Source: CALFML01 sp044222245 (GTDB lineage Bacteria; Myxococcota_A; Polyangia; Palsa-1104; JAEUJZ01). Taken from it: 64,000 bases of DNA. The notes under the pieces are model-generated. The model was not told where the DNA came from, searched no databases, and saw only the letters and a list, made by a program, of their open reading frames with translations. The position numbers and the translations under genes were made by a program. The stretch covers positions 1 to 64,000 of the forward strand of contig JBGANQ010000012.1 of the NCBI GenBank assembly GCA_044222245.1, read 5' to 3'. This document shows, one piece after another, positions 6,166-14,966 of the stretch (its first letter is position 1; each line of letters begins with the position of its first letter).

Positions 6166-8055
6166 TCAGGCCATGCTCCCGGCGTCGATGAAGCCCTCTT
6201 TGGCGAGATCGCTCAGGCGGGCGAAGTAGGCCTCGCGGGCCTCGCGGTCGCTGTCAAACCACAGCCGCTGCTGGCGCGGCGCCGGGCTTGTGCGCAGGCC
6301 CCATACCAGGCGCACCGCGCGGGCATCCAGAGAGACACGGTAGACCGTCTCTTCCCCTTCGGACTCGCGGCGGATAAGGGTGCGCGTCTCGGCGCGGATA
6401 AGCTTCTGCCCTTCCGGAGTCTGGCGCAGCGCCTCCTCCTCGGCCCGGCGGCGCGCCTGGGCCAGCCGCAGCGCCAACAGGTGCTCGCACGGACCCTCGC
6501 GCAGCCCCGAGCGGCGGAACAGCGGACAGGTGCACGCGGCGTCCTTGACCCGGCCCTCGTTATCGACGGTAAAGTGGGTCTGATAGGTGCGCCGCGCTTC
6601 CTTGTCGAGGACCTCGCCGTGGATCTCGATCGCGACCGTCCCTTCGCCGGCGATCTCGTGGACCTTGAGCAGCTTGACCTCGCCCTGGCCCGCGGTCCCA
6701 TCGCCGAGCAGCCGGTGGGCGCGCGCCTCCCGCGGGCTGCCGTAGCGCAGCTCGGCGACATCCAGCGCCTGCGGCAGCAGCGCCCGCGGCCGATAGACGC
6801 CGCGAGCGAGGTCGTAAAGGACCGTGCCGCGCAGACACAGGAGCTTGAGCGCCCCGCGCGCTTCTTGGGCGGCAAGACCGGTGGCGGCGACGATCTCGGC
6901 GAGCGGCAGCGGCCCGCGCTGATGCAGCAGCGAGTCCACCTGCTCCACGCGCCGCTCGGACCCGTGAGCCGGCATGAGCGCGTCAAACGCCGCCGCGCTC
7001 GCCCAGCCGCTCTCGGTCCAGCCGGTCAGCGCCAGCGTCAGCGTCGCCGGCCCGAGGTCGAGCACCCAGAACACTGGCAGCCCCGGTCCCAGGAGCAGCG
7101 CCCGCGCCCGCCGCAGGTGCGGCAGCAGCCGACCGAGCGCGAGCAGCCGCTGGCGGCCAAATGTGCGCACCACCGCCGGGCTCTTGCCGGCAAACGGCGC
7201 CCCGTGACCTTCCAGGACGATCTCCCACGGCTCGACGATGAGCCGCGGCGGCGCCCCCGGCACCAGCTCGAAACGCAGCGCCCGCGGCGACTTCTTGGCC
7301 TTGCGGGTGCGCAGGGCGAACAGCAGGTTGTACAGGTCGATGGGTGACAGCTCGCATTCGACGACCGGCAGGGTCGCCGCGGTCTGCACCTGCAGGAAGC
7401 TGCGCAGCCAGGCGTACGGCACCGCCAGCGACTGCGCAAAGCTGCCGCTCTCGCGCGCGCCGCTGCCCTCCGGGGTGTTGCGCGGCAGCACGGTGCCGGC
7501 CTCCAGCACGACCGGCTGGTGGGCGCGCAGGCGGTCGAGGTCGGCGAGCAGCGTCGGCGACAGATCGACAAAGCTCGTCCCCGGCGCCGCCTGGCGACCG
7601 GTGAACAGCTCGCTGGCCAGCGCGAGACGGGCGTAGGCGCTCTCATCGCGGGAGAACACCTCCAGCGACACCTCGTCGGGATGGACGCTCAGAAGCGGCG
7701 GCAGCACGGCGGCGGGCTTCTCATCGGCGGCCAGCGACTCGTCGAGGAAGGCCTTCTGCGCCTCCCAGATCGCGGCGCTCGCGCGCTTGCCCTTCTTGGC
7801 CAGATACGCAAGGTAAGCGGTGCGGTCCTTGCCCTTGTGGCGCAGGTCGCTGCCGAGCACCGCCGCGGCGGTGAGCAGCGCATCGCGCAGCAGGCCCGGA
7901 TCGCGCACGCTGCCGCGAAGGCCCACGGGCGCCGCGGCACCGCTCCCAGCCCCCGAGTCATCCAGGGCAAGGAGGACCTGGGCGCCGCTCTTCTCGGTAA
8001 GCAGCCGGCTGCGCTGGGCGTAGCTGACGGCGATGGTTCGGGTCGCGGTGGTCAT
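6166..8055 (-). CDS. SWIM zinc-finger protein (operon with giant HEAT protein)
   Basis: This is a 629-aa protein. A SWIM zinc finger lies near residues 500-525: C-T-C-P, then about 11 residues, then C-E-H, the CxCxnCxH pattern. This finger binds nucleic acid or protein partners. The preceding region has a winged-helix-like stretch (LPLAEIVAATGLAAQEARGALKLL is represented by residues about 385-410). The rest is unannotated alpha/beta sequence. The ATG overlaps the stop of the upstream WD40/HEAT gene by 4 bp, so synthesis is coupled. SWIM proteins with large HEAT partners occur in bacterial gene clusters together with MoxR/vWA ATPase systems; neither a MoxR nor a vWA gene is seen here. The function is not known. 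Confidence 0.8.
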   Translation of the reverse strand: MTTATRTIAVSYAQRSRLLTEKSGAQVLLALDDSGAGSGAAAPVGLRGSVRDPGLLRDALLTAAAVLGSDLRHKGKDRTAYLAYLAKKGKRASAAIWEAQKAFLDESLAADEKPAAVLPPLLSVHPDEVSLEVFSRDESAYARLALASELFTGRQAAPGTSFVDLSPTLLADLDRLRAHQPVVLEAGTVLPRNTPEGSGARESGSFAQSLAVPYAWLRSFLQVQTAATLPVVECELSPIDLYNLLFALRTRKAKKSPRALRFELVPGAPPRLIVEPWEIVLEGHGAPFAGKSPAVVRTFGRQRLLALGRLLPHLRRARALLLGPGLPVFWVLDLGPATLTLALTGWTESGWASAAAFDALMPAHGSERRVEQVDSLLHQRGPLPLAEIVAATGLAAQEARGALKLLCLRGTVLYDLARGVYRPRALLPQALDVAELRYGSPREARAHRLLGDGTAGQGEVKLLKVHEIAGEGTVAIEIHGEVLDKEARRTYQTHFTVDNEGRVKDAACTCPLFRRSGLREGPCEHLLALRLAQARRRAEEEALRQTPEGQKLIRAETRTLIRRESEGEETVYRVSLDARAVRLVWGLRTSPAPRQQRLWFDSDREAREAYFARLSDLAKEGFIDAGSMA

Positions 8056-11000
8056 GGCTGAGCCTCGTACTTCTTCTGTCGATCGGCCTTTCGCTGGGCG
8101 CGCTTGTAGGCGCGGTAGGCGGCCTTGCGCAGGGCTTCGCTGGTGCCCTTTTTGTCAAACGAGAGGGCGCGCAGCGCCGCCAGGGCGGCGGCCCCGCCGA
8201 CCCGCCCGAGGGCGGCGACAGCGTCAAGGCGCGCCGCCGGATCGGCGGCTCCGGAGGTGGCCGCCGGCTCGCCGAGCAGCGCGAGCAGCGGCTCGGGAGT
8301 GTGCGTGGCGATGAGCTGCGGCAGACCGAGGCGCCGGCCCTGCGAGGTGAGGAGCTGGACGCTGGTCGGCTGCCGCGCCACCGGTGCGAACGCCACCGGA
8401 TCAAAGGGCCGCACCTCGGCTGCCCTGGCAAACGCCTGAGTCGGCACCAGCGCCGCCAGCGCCGCCGCCGCCGCCCGCCGCAGGCCGCCGTCGCCGTCGC
8501 TGAGCAGCCCGGTCAGAAGCTCGCTGTCGGCGGCCTCGCCGACCTGGGCAAGGGCACGCACCGCTTGCCGCCGCACCGCAGTGGGCGCGCCCGGCTCGCC
8601 GGCCCGCAGCAGCTCGCGCGCCCGCCCTGCCAGCGCCTTGCTGGCCGCCGGGTCATCGCCCGCCAGCACGGCGTTTCCGGTGGCCCACAGCAGGCGCTCC
8701 CAGGCGCCCTGCTCAGCCTCTCGGACCTCGCCGTGGCTGGCGGCCCAGCGCTCGCCGGTTCGCCGCTCTGCCACCGGCAGCGCCGCCAGCGCCGCCGCAT
8801 CGAGCGCCCCTGCCCCGCCCTTCTGGCAGTCGCTCGCCCGCGCCCCGAGCAGCCACGCCGCGGCCTCGCGCGCCACCGGGTCTGCCTGACCGAGCAGCGT
8901 CACAAGCTCGGTCAGCGCCAGGTGCTCGCGGCGGAGCAGCCCGTAGCGCAGCCGCTGGCGCAGGCTCTGGTCTCTCAGCGTCGCCAGCCGCGGCACCAGC
9001 TGGGCCGGATCGCCGGCCTGCGCCAAGTACGCCGCCGCCGGCTCGGACAGGTCCTCGTTGCGGCTGTCCACGGCCAAGAACTCGACCCGGGTGCGCTCGC
9101 GCGGGAACAGCCGGTACAGCGACCGCCGCGCCTCCAGGTGTACATCGTCATCCCAGTCGTTCAGCGCCTTGGCGAGCGCCGCTTCCGCCGCCGGGTCACC
9201 AAGCAGCCCAAGCTGCCGCGCTGCCTCGACCTGGACCCGGCTGTCCACCGAATCGTCGAGCAGCAGGCCTTCGAGCCGGGCCCGCGCCCGCTCGCCGCCA
9301 AGGAAGCGCAGCCCGCGCACCGCCGCCAGCTGGCGATCGCTGTCGCCGTCGCTGGTACTCGCCTCTTCGACCCGCTCGATGACGCGCTGCCGCGCTTCCG
9401 GGTCGGCCAGCTTGCCGACGATTCGCCCCAGGGCCTCGGTCGCTGCGGCGCGCATCGCCGGCTCGACCGGCGCCTCGGCCGTACCGCCAGCGGCCACCGT
9501 CTCCAGCTCGGGGAGGCCGCGGGCATCGCCCAGCGAGCCGAGCGCCAGCAGGGCGCGCACCCGCTCGTCATCCTCGCCGGCCCGCGCCAGGAGCAGCAGC
9601 GGTCGCAGCGCGGCAATCTGCCCGCTGGCGGCTGCCCCCTCGGCGGCAGGCAGCAGCAGATCGCGCGCGCCGGTGCGCAGCACCGCGAGCAGCGGCTCGA
9701 CGGCGGCGCCGTGCTCGATCACCCGCCGGCTGTAGCCGGCCACCGCCGCCTTGCGCACCGCGGCATCGCGGTCGGTAAACAGGGTCGCCAGCAGCGCGTT
9801 GACCTCGTCGCCGGGGGCCTGCAGGGCGGGGGCGAGGGCACCCCGGCCAAGCCGGCCGAGCTCCTGCGCGGCGCGCAGCCGGATCGTCGGCTCCTTGGCC
9901 GCGGTCGCCGCGCGCAGGAAGCGCAGCAGCAGCGCTTCGTGCCGATGCGGCACCGGGCGTTCCTCGTCCGCTACGCCGGCCGCGACCTTCTTGGCCGGCT
10001 TGGCGGCGGCGTCATCATCGTCGTCATCATCATCGTCATCATCGTCGTCGTCGTCTTCATCATCGTCATCATCGTCATCATCGTCGTCTTCATCGTCTTC
10101 ATCGCTGGCGCGGGCACTCGGGGGGCTGGGGCTCGCCTCTTGGGCGTCCAGCGGCCCCGGCTCGGGCGCCGGTCCAGCGGCGCGGGCGGCGAGGTCGAGC
10201 GCTGCGGCAAACGCCGCCTCGCGCAGCTCTGCTGCCTCGTCTTCCAGACAGGTGGCCAGCGGCTCGAGAGCCGCCGCGTGGCCCGTCTTGCCCAGCGCTT
10301 CCGCGGCCCGCTTGCGGCTGGCCAGCTGCGCCCCCGCTTCCCCCTCATCGCGCTCCAGCCGGGCGGCCAGGACCTGCACGGCGCGCTCGCTGCCCAGCCG
10401 CAGGAGCCCTAGCAGCGCCCGCTCCGCGATCGCTCGATCCTCAGTGCGCAGCAGCAGGGCGAGCACCTCGGCCGCCCGGTCGTCCTTGCGCTCGGCCAGG
10501 AGCTCGGCCGCCCGCAGGCGCAGATCGTCGTGATCGCTGACCATGGCGCGCTGCAGCGCCGCGGTGACCCGCGGATCGCTCTGGGTCGCCAGCCGCTCGA
10601 TGACCCCGATGCGCAGGTCGGCGTACTCACTCTGCAGCGCCAGCAGCAGCGGCTCCAGGCTGCCGGCCGGGCTTAAGCGCTCTAGCAGCTCGAAGGCGCT
10701 GCGCCGGACCTCGGGCAGGGGCGACGACAGCGCAGCGGCGATCGACGACGCCGCCGCCGGGCCGCGGGCGGCGAACTCCCCCAGGGCGGCGCGCGCCACG
10801 TCCACCGCCGACGAGCGCACCGCCAGCTGCAGCGGCTCGACCGAGTCGGCCGGAAACAGCTGCTTGAGACCGGCGAAGGCTGCCTTGCGAACCAGATAGT
10901 GCGGATCCTCCAGCGCCCGCACCACCGCCGGCAGCGCTGCGCCGCGGCCGATGGTCGCTGTGCGCCCGAGCTCGACGATGCGATCGATGGCGTCGCGGCG

Positions 11001-14000
11001 AACCCGCTCATCCTCGCCCGCGGTCACCTGGCGCAAGAGGCCGACGTAGGCGCCGAACGCCAGCCGCAGCAGGTGGGCGCGATCCGCTTCGGCTACCACC
11101 GGCGGCTCGGCCGGGGTCGCCTCGCCGCTGCCCTCGCGGCGGGCCTCCCGCTCGGGCTCGGAGCGGGCCTGGTCGCCGTGAAACAGGCGCCGCAGCCAGC
11201 CCTTGCGCGGGGCGGTGCTCACCGCGTCGGCCGCGCGCGGGGTGGTGTCGGGCACCATCGCCGCGCCCAGCGCTTGCGGCCGGCCCAGGCGCCGCGCCTC
11301 ACGGAAGTACAAGAGCGGCTGGCGGCGCAGCCGCAGCACCTGGGCGGCGGCATAGCGCTGGTCGGGGCGCTCGCTGGCCAGCAGCTCGGCCAGCCCGATG
11401 AGCAGCCGCCCGCGTGACTCCTCATCAGGCCAGTCCTTCATGTCCTGCGCCTTGTCGGGCTTGGGCGGCGACAGCACGCCAATGACGTGGCCGAGGAAGG
11501 TCTCGGGATCGGTGCGCAGCTCCAGGGCGCGGGCGGCGGCAAAGCGCACCTCGGCGCGCTGCGAGGACAGGGCGCTGGCCAGCAGGTCCGGCGGCTGGCC
11601 GCGGCGGAAGGCGTACAGATCGCGCGACAGGACGATGGCAAAGACGATCTCCTGCACCTCGCTGCTGGCGTCCTCCAGGCCCTGCAGCATGCCGCCGTAG
11701 CCTTCGGGCCCGAGCGCCGCGAACGAGACGATGGCGCTAAAGCGGATCGGCAGGTGGTCGTGGCGCAGCGTCCCGGTCAGCACCGGCAGCGCCCGGCTGT
11801 CGCCGAGCCGCGCGAGCCCATCGGCCCCCCACGAGCGGACCCAGATGTCCGGGTGCCCGAGCAGATCGAGCAGATACCCCTCATCGCCGCTGCGCGCCGC
11901 TGTGGCAAGCCCGCGCGCGGCCTGCTCGCGGACCTCGGGCTGCTCGTCCTTGACCAGCTCGGTGGCGAAGTAGCGCACCGTCGAGGGCGAGCCCAGCGAG
12001 GCGAGCGCCATCGCCGCGTGCAGCCGCAGCCCCTGCACGAAGTCGCGCGGGTAGCGGAGTAGCAGCTCCTTGTCCTGCAGGATCGCCCGCATCGGCTCAA
12101 TGAGCCGCTCGTCATGGCGGACCGCCAGAAGCTCGGCGGCGCGCACCCGCAGGTCCAGGTGCGCCCCCTGCAGCGCCGCGTAGTGCGGCGAGGAGTCCTT
12201 GGGCAGCAGGCGGTCGAGCGTCTCCAGCGCCGCCTGGCGGACGCTGGCCTCGGCATCGTCGAGCAGCTTCATCAGCGCGGCGCGCACGGCGGCCGGCTCG
12301 CTGACGCTGCCGGCGGCCCCGCGCGCCCCGGCCTCGCGCACGCTGCGGTGCGTCGAGCCGGCGGCCAGAAGGTGCACCTCCGGGTCTTCCTTGCCGCACA
12401 GCTTGAGCAGCGCCTCGTACGCGGCCTGCGCGACCTCGGCGTCGCGGTCGGCGATCACCAGCTTGAGCCGGCTCTGTGCCCACTCGCTGTGGCCAAGGCG
12501 CAGCAGCTCTTCGACGGCGCGCAGGCGCAGGTCGGGGAAGCGCGCGGCGAGCGCTCGTCCCAGCACCTGCTCGACGCCGCCCTGGGCGTCGCGCTCGTGC
12601 CACGACCACAGGGTGCGCAGGGCCTCGGTGCGGACCTTGGGCGCCTCATCTTCCAGGGCGTGGCCGAGCAGCGCCTCGACCTGCGCCGTGCGCTCGCCCG
12701 CGGCGCCGAGCTGGATCAGCCGATCCAGCCCGCGCACGCGGATGTCTTCGTGGCAGGACTGCAGCGCCGCTTCGGCGACCGCCAGAGCCTGGCCCCCGCA
12801 CAGGTCGGCGTAGGCGTCGAGCGCCGCCCCCCGCACGCTGGCGTCGCCATCATCGAGCATCCAGATGAGGCGCTTGCGCGCCCGCGAGTCCTGCAGCGCC
12901 CGCAGCGCCAGCGCCGCCTCCCGCCGCAGGCTCGGCTCCGGCTCGCGCGAGAGCTGCAGCAGCGCGCCGAGCGCCCGCGTGTCCCCGAGCAGCGCCAGCC
13001 CGCGCGCCCCGCGCAGCGCCGTGCCCGGCGTCCGGCACGACATGGCCGTCAGCAGCGGCTGCAGGTCCGGCTCGCCCAGTGCGGGCGGGCCGGGCGACTT
13101 CCCCGGCGCGGGGCCACTGGTGCTCGCGCGGGCCGGAGTCAGCCCTTCTGGCTGACCCAGGACGGCCAGGAGCTCGGTGCGGGCGGCGCTGAGCTCGGCG
13201 TCGGCCGGCTCCTTGGCCGCTTGCTTGCCCTCGGCGACCGGCGCGCCCTGGGCGGCCCGGCGGCGCAGCGCTTCGCGGCGCAGGATTTCCCGGGTGGTGC
13301 GGGCGAAGTCCTCATCCCGAAGCTCGAGCAGCGCCGCCAGCGGCGGCTGGAGCAGCACCGCCAGCGCGAACGCGATCCGCCGCACCTCTTCGTCCTCGTC
13401 ATCGAGGGCGCGGGCGAGCAGCGGCGCCAGCTCGGGCGCGGTCAGCAGGCCGGTGAACCCGGCGCGCACCAGCGCCTCGCCGCGGATGTCGGCCGGACCG
13501 CGCTCGAAGGCCAGCCGCAGCGGCTCGGCAGTCCCCGGCGGATAAAGTCCGAGCACCGCCTCCAGCGCCACCAGCCGGACGCCGCCGTCGGCATCGGTCA
13601 GCGCCGAGGTGATGAGTCCGGCGGCCAGCGGCGAGCTGTCGCGCAGCCCGAGCAGGCCGCGCAGCGCCGCCTGCCGGATGTCGGCATGGCGCCCGCGCAG
13701 AGCCGCCCGCAGCGGCGCCAGCGCCAGCTCTCCTTCCAGAAGCCGCAGCGCCCGCAGCGCCGCCTGCCGCACCCCGGCGTGCCCGTCATCCAGGGCCTGG
13801 CGCAGCCCCGCTCGCGCCGCGAGCCGGCGGTGGCTGCCCAGCTGCTCGGCGATGAGCACCCGCAGCTCGGGCTCTTTCTCAGCAGCGAGCTGGCCGAGAA
13901 GTAGCGTCAGGGCCTCGGGCTCATCGAGCGCCGCCAGGGTCCTGTAGGCCGCCTCGCGCGCCGGCTTGGCCAGCCCGACCGCCGCCGTCAGCGCGTCGAA

Positions 14001-14966
14001 GCCGTGGTCATAGGTGACGACCTTGTCGCCGGGCGTGCCATCGAGCTCCAGCGGGTAGCGGTACACGGTCCGGCTGTCGCCGCCAAGCGCCACCGCGCCG
14101 AGCGCGCTCTTGGCCGCCGAGCTCGTCGGCGGCAGGAAGCACAGGGCCTGCACCGGCCGGCTGCCGCAGTCCAGGGTCCGCGGCTTGCGCCGGTCCTCCA
14201 GGCGGAACACCCGCACCTTGCCATCGGCGCCGGCGGCGAAGAAGCGGTCTAGCGGCTCCTCGCCGCCCGACTCGCCGGCGGCGGGAGTCGGCGGAAACAC
14301 CAGCGCCCGCACCGCGGCCGCCTGGCCTTCGGTGGTGCGGGTCTCGCTCTCGATCGCGCCGACCAGATACCAGATGCGCAGGGTGCCGTCGTCGCCCCCG
14401 GACACCAGGCGGCCGTCGCGCGGCGTGAACGCCAGCGCCTGCACCGGTCCGTCGTGGCCCGGCATGTCGCGCTGCGGGGCCCGGCTGCCCGGAGTCAGCA
14501 CATGCACCACGCCGGCATCACCGGCCGCAGCGACATACTCACCCGTCGGATCGATCGCCACGGCGCGCAGCGCCTGCGCCGACACCGACCACTCGCCGAG
14601 CGCCTTGCCGTGCACGTCCCAGCGCCGCACCCGGCCGTCGGTGCCCGCGGTGTAGACTTGCTCCGGACCGCCGGCGACCACCGCCACGCACGCCCCGCTG
14701 TGAGCCGCCACCTGGTGCAGCGCCTTGCCGCCCTCGGTCTCATAGACGCGCAGCGTGCCATCGGCGCCGGCGGCGAGCAGGAGCTCGCCGTGCAGGCAGA
14801 GCCCGAGCACATGCGTCGGCACGTCCAGGGTGTGACGGACCTTGTTGGCGACGTGGTCGAAGATCACCACCTGGCTCGCCGCGCCGGCGCGGGTGCCGCC
14901 GGTGACGAGCAGGCGCGCGCTGCCGCACAAGGCGCGCAGCTTCTCAAAGTGCCCGATGGTGGCCAT
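8052..14966 (-). CDS. giant WD40-HEAT repeat protein
   Basis: This 2,304-aa protein is likely a scaffold. Residues 1 to about 340 are a WD40 propeller (repeats such as VQALAFTPRDGRLVSGGDDGT and LRIWYLVG). From about 380 to the end it is made of tandem HEAT repeats of the type VRxAALxALxxL, with an interrupting low-complexity segment. That segment, about residues 1620-1655, is almost pure aspartate, encoded at 10011-10104. The start at 14966 is chosen because it overlaps the stop of the upstream HEAT-like gene as TAATG; the longer upstream reading lies inside that gene. The stop overlaps the SWIM gene. No catalytic motif is visible. It probably forms a large complex with its two operon neighbours. 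Confidence 0.88.
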   Translation of the reverse strand: MATIGHFEKLRALCGSARLLVTGGTRAGAASQVVIFDHVANKVRHTLDVPTHVLGLCLHGELLLAAGADGTLRVYETEGGKALHQVAAHSGACVAVVAGGPEQVYTAGTDGRVRRWDVHGKALGEWSVSAQALRAVAIDPTGEYVAAAGDAGVVHVLTPGSRAPQRDMPGHDGPVQALAFTPRDGRLVSGGDDGTLRIWYLVGAIESETRTTEGQAAAVRALVFPPTPAAGESGGEEPLDRFFAAGADGKVRVFRLEDRRKPRTLDCGSRPVQALCFLPPTSSAAKSALGAVALGGDSRTVYRYPLELDGTPGDKVVTYDHGFDALTAAVGLAKPAREAAYRTLAALDEPEALTLLLGQLAAEKEPELRVLIAEQLGSHRRLAARAGLRQALDDGHAGVRQAALRALRLLEGELALAPLRAALRGRHADIRQAALRGLLGLRDSSPLAAGLITSALTDADGGVRLVALEAVLGLYPPGTAEPLRLAFERGPADIRGEALVRAGFTGLLTAPELAPLLARALDDEDEEVRRIAFALAVLLQPPLAALLELRDEDFARTTREILRREALRRRAAQGAPVAEGKQAAKEPADAELSAARTELLAVLGQPEGLTPARASTSGPAPGKSPGPPALGEPDLQPLLTAMSCRTPGTALRGARGLALLGDTRALGALLQLSREPEPSLRREAALALRALQDSRARKRLIWMLDDGDASVRGAALDAYADLCGGQALAVAEAALQSCHEDIRVRGLDRLIQLGAAGERTAQVEALLGHALEDEAPKVRTEALRTLWSWHERDAQGGVEQVLGRALAARFPDLRLRAVEELLRLGHSEWAQSRLKLVIADRDAEVAQAAYEALLKLCGKEDPEVHLLAAGSTHRSVREAGARGAAGSVSEPAAVRAALMKLLDDAEASVRQAALETLDRLLPKDSSPHYAALQGAHLDLRVRAAELLAVRHDERLIEPMRAILQDKELLLRYPRDFVQGLRLHAAMALASLGSPSTVRYFATELVKDEQPEVREQAARGLATAARSGDEGYLLDLLGHPDIWVRSWGADGLARLGDSRALPVLTGTLRHDHLPIRFSAIVSFAALGPEGYGGMLQGLEDASSEVQEIVFAIVLSRDLYAFRRGQPPDLLASALSSQRAEVRFAAARALELRTDPETFLGHVIGVLSPPKPDKAQDMKDWPDEESRGRLLIGLAELLASERPDQRYAAAQVLRLRRQPLLYFREARRLGRPQALGAAMVPDTTPRAADAVSTAPRKGWLRRLFHGDQARSEPEREARREGSGEATPAEPPVVAEADRAHLLRLAFGAYVGLLRQVTAGEDERVRRDAIDRIVELGRTATIGRGAALPAVVRALEDPHYLVRKAAFAGLKQLFPADSVEPLQLAVRSSAVDVARAALGEFAARGPAAASSIAAALSSPLPEVRRSAFELLERLSPAGSLEPLLLALQSEYADLRIGVIERLATQSDPRVTAALQRAMVSDHDDLRLRAAELLAERKDDRAAEVLALLLRTEDRAIAERALLGLLRLGSERAVQVLAARLERDEGEAGAQLASRKRAAEALGKTGHAAALEPLATCLEDEAAELREAAFAAALDLAARAAGPAPEPGPLDAQEASPSPPSARASDEDDEDDDDDDDDDDEDDDDDDDDDDDDDDDAAAKPAKKVAAGVADEERPVPHRHEALLLRFLRAATAAKEPTIRLRAAQELGRLGRGALAPALQAPGDEVNALLATLFTDRDAAVRKAAVAGYSRRVIEHGAAVEPLLAVLRTGARDLLLPAAEGAAASGQIAALRPLLLLARAGEDDERVRALLALGSLGDARGLPELETVAAGGTAEAPVEPAMRAAATEALGRIVGKLADPEARQRVIERVEEASTSDGDSDRQLAAVRGLRFLGGERARARLEGLLLDDSVDSRVQVEAARQLGLLGDPAAEAALAKALNDWDDDVHLEARRSLYRLFPRERTRVEFLAVDSRNEDLSEPAAAYLAQAGDPAQLVPRLATLRDQSLRQRLRYGLLRREHLALTELVTLLGQADPVAREAAAWLLGARASDCQKGGAGALDAAALAALPVAERRTGERWAASHGEVREAEQGAWERLLWATGNAVLAGDDPAASKALAGRARELLRAGEPGAPTAVRRQAVRALAQVGEAADSELLTGLLSDGDGGLRRAAAAALAALVPTQAFARAAEVRPFDPVAFAPVARQPTSVQLLTSQGRRLGLPQLIATHTPEPLLALLGEPAATSGAADPAARLDAVAALGRVGGAAALAALRALSFDKKGTSEALRKAAYRAYKRAQRKADRQKKYEAQP
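10011..10104 (-). repeat. Asp-coding trinucleotide tract (GAT/GAC)n inside the giant HEAT gene
   Basis: About 31 consecutive codons are GAT or GAC with a few GAA/GAG, giving an acidic run between two HEAT blocks. Mixed synonymous codons show the tract is not a recent pure microsatellite, but slippage in steps of 3 remains possible. It may act as a flexible acidic linker. Confidence 0.9.

Noticed and set aside
10011..10104. Trinucleotide run as a CRISPR or tandem DNA repeat array
   Set aside because: It is in frame and codes aspartate inside a well-conserved HEAT protein.
8301..10412. 703-aa plus-strand open frame opposite the HEAT gene
   Set aside because: Low-complexity Arg/Gln/Ala sequence mirroring the HEAT repeats; no start signal.
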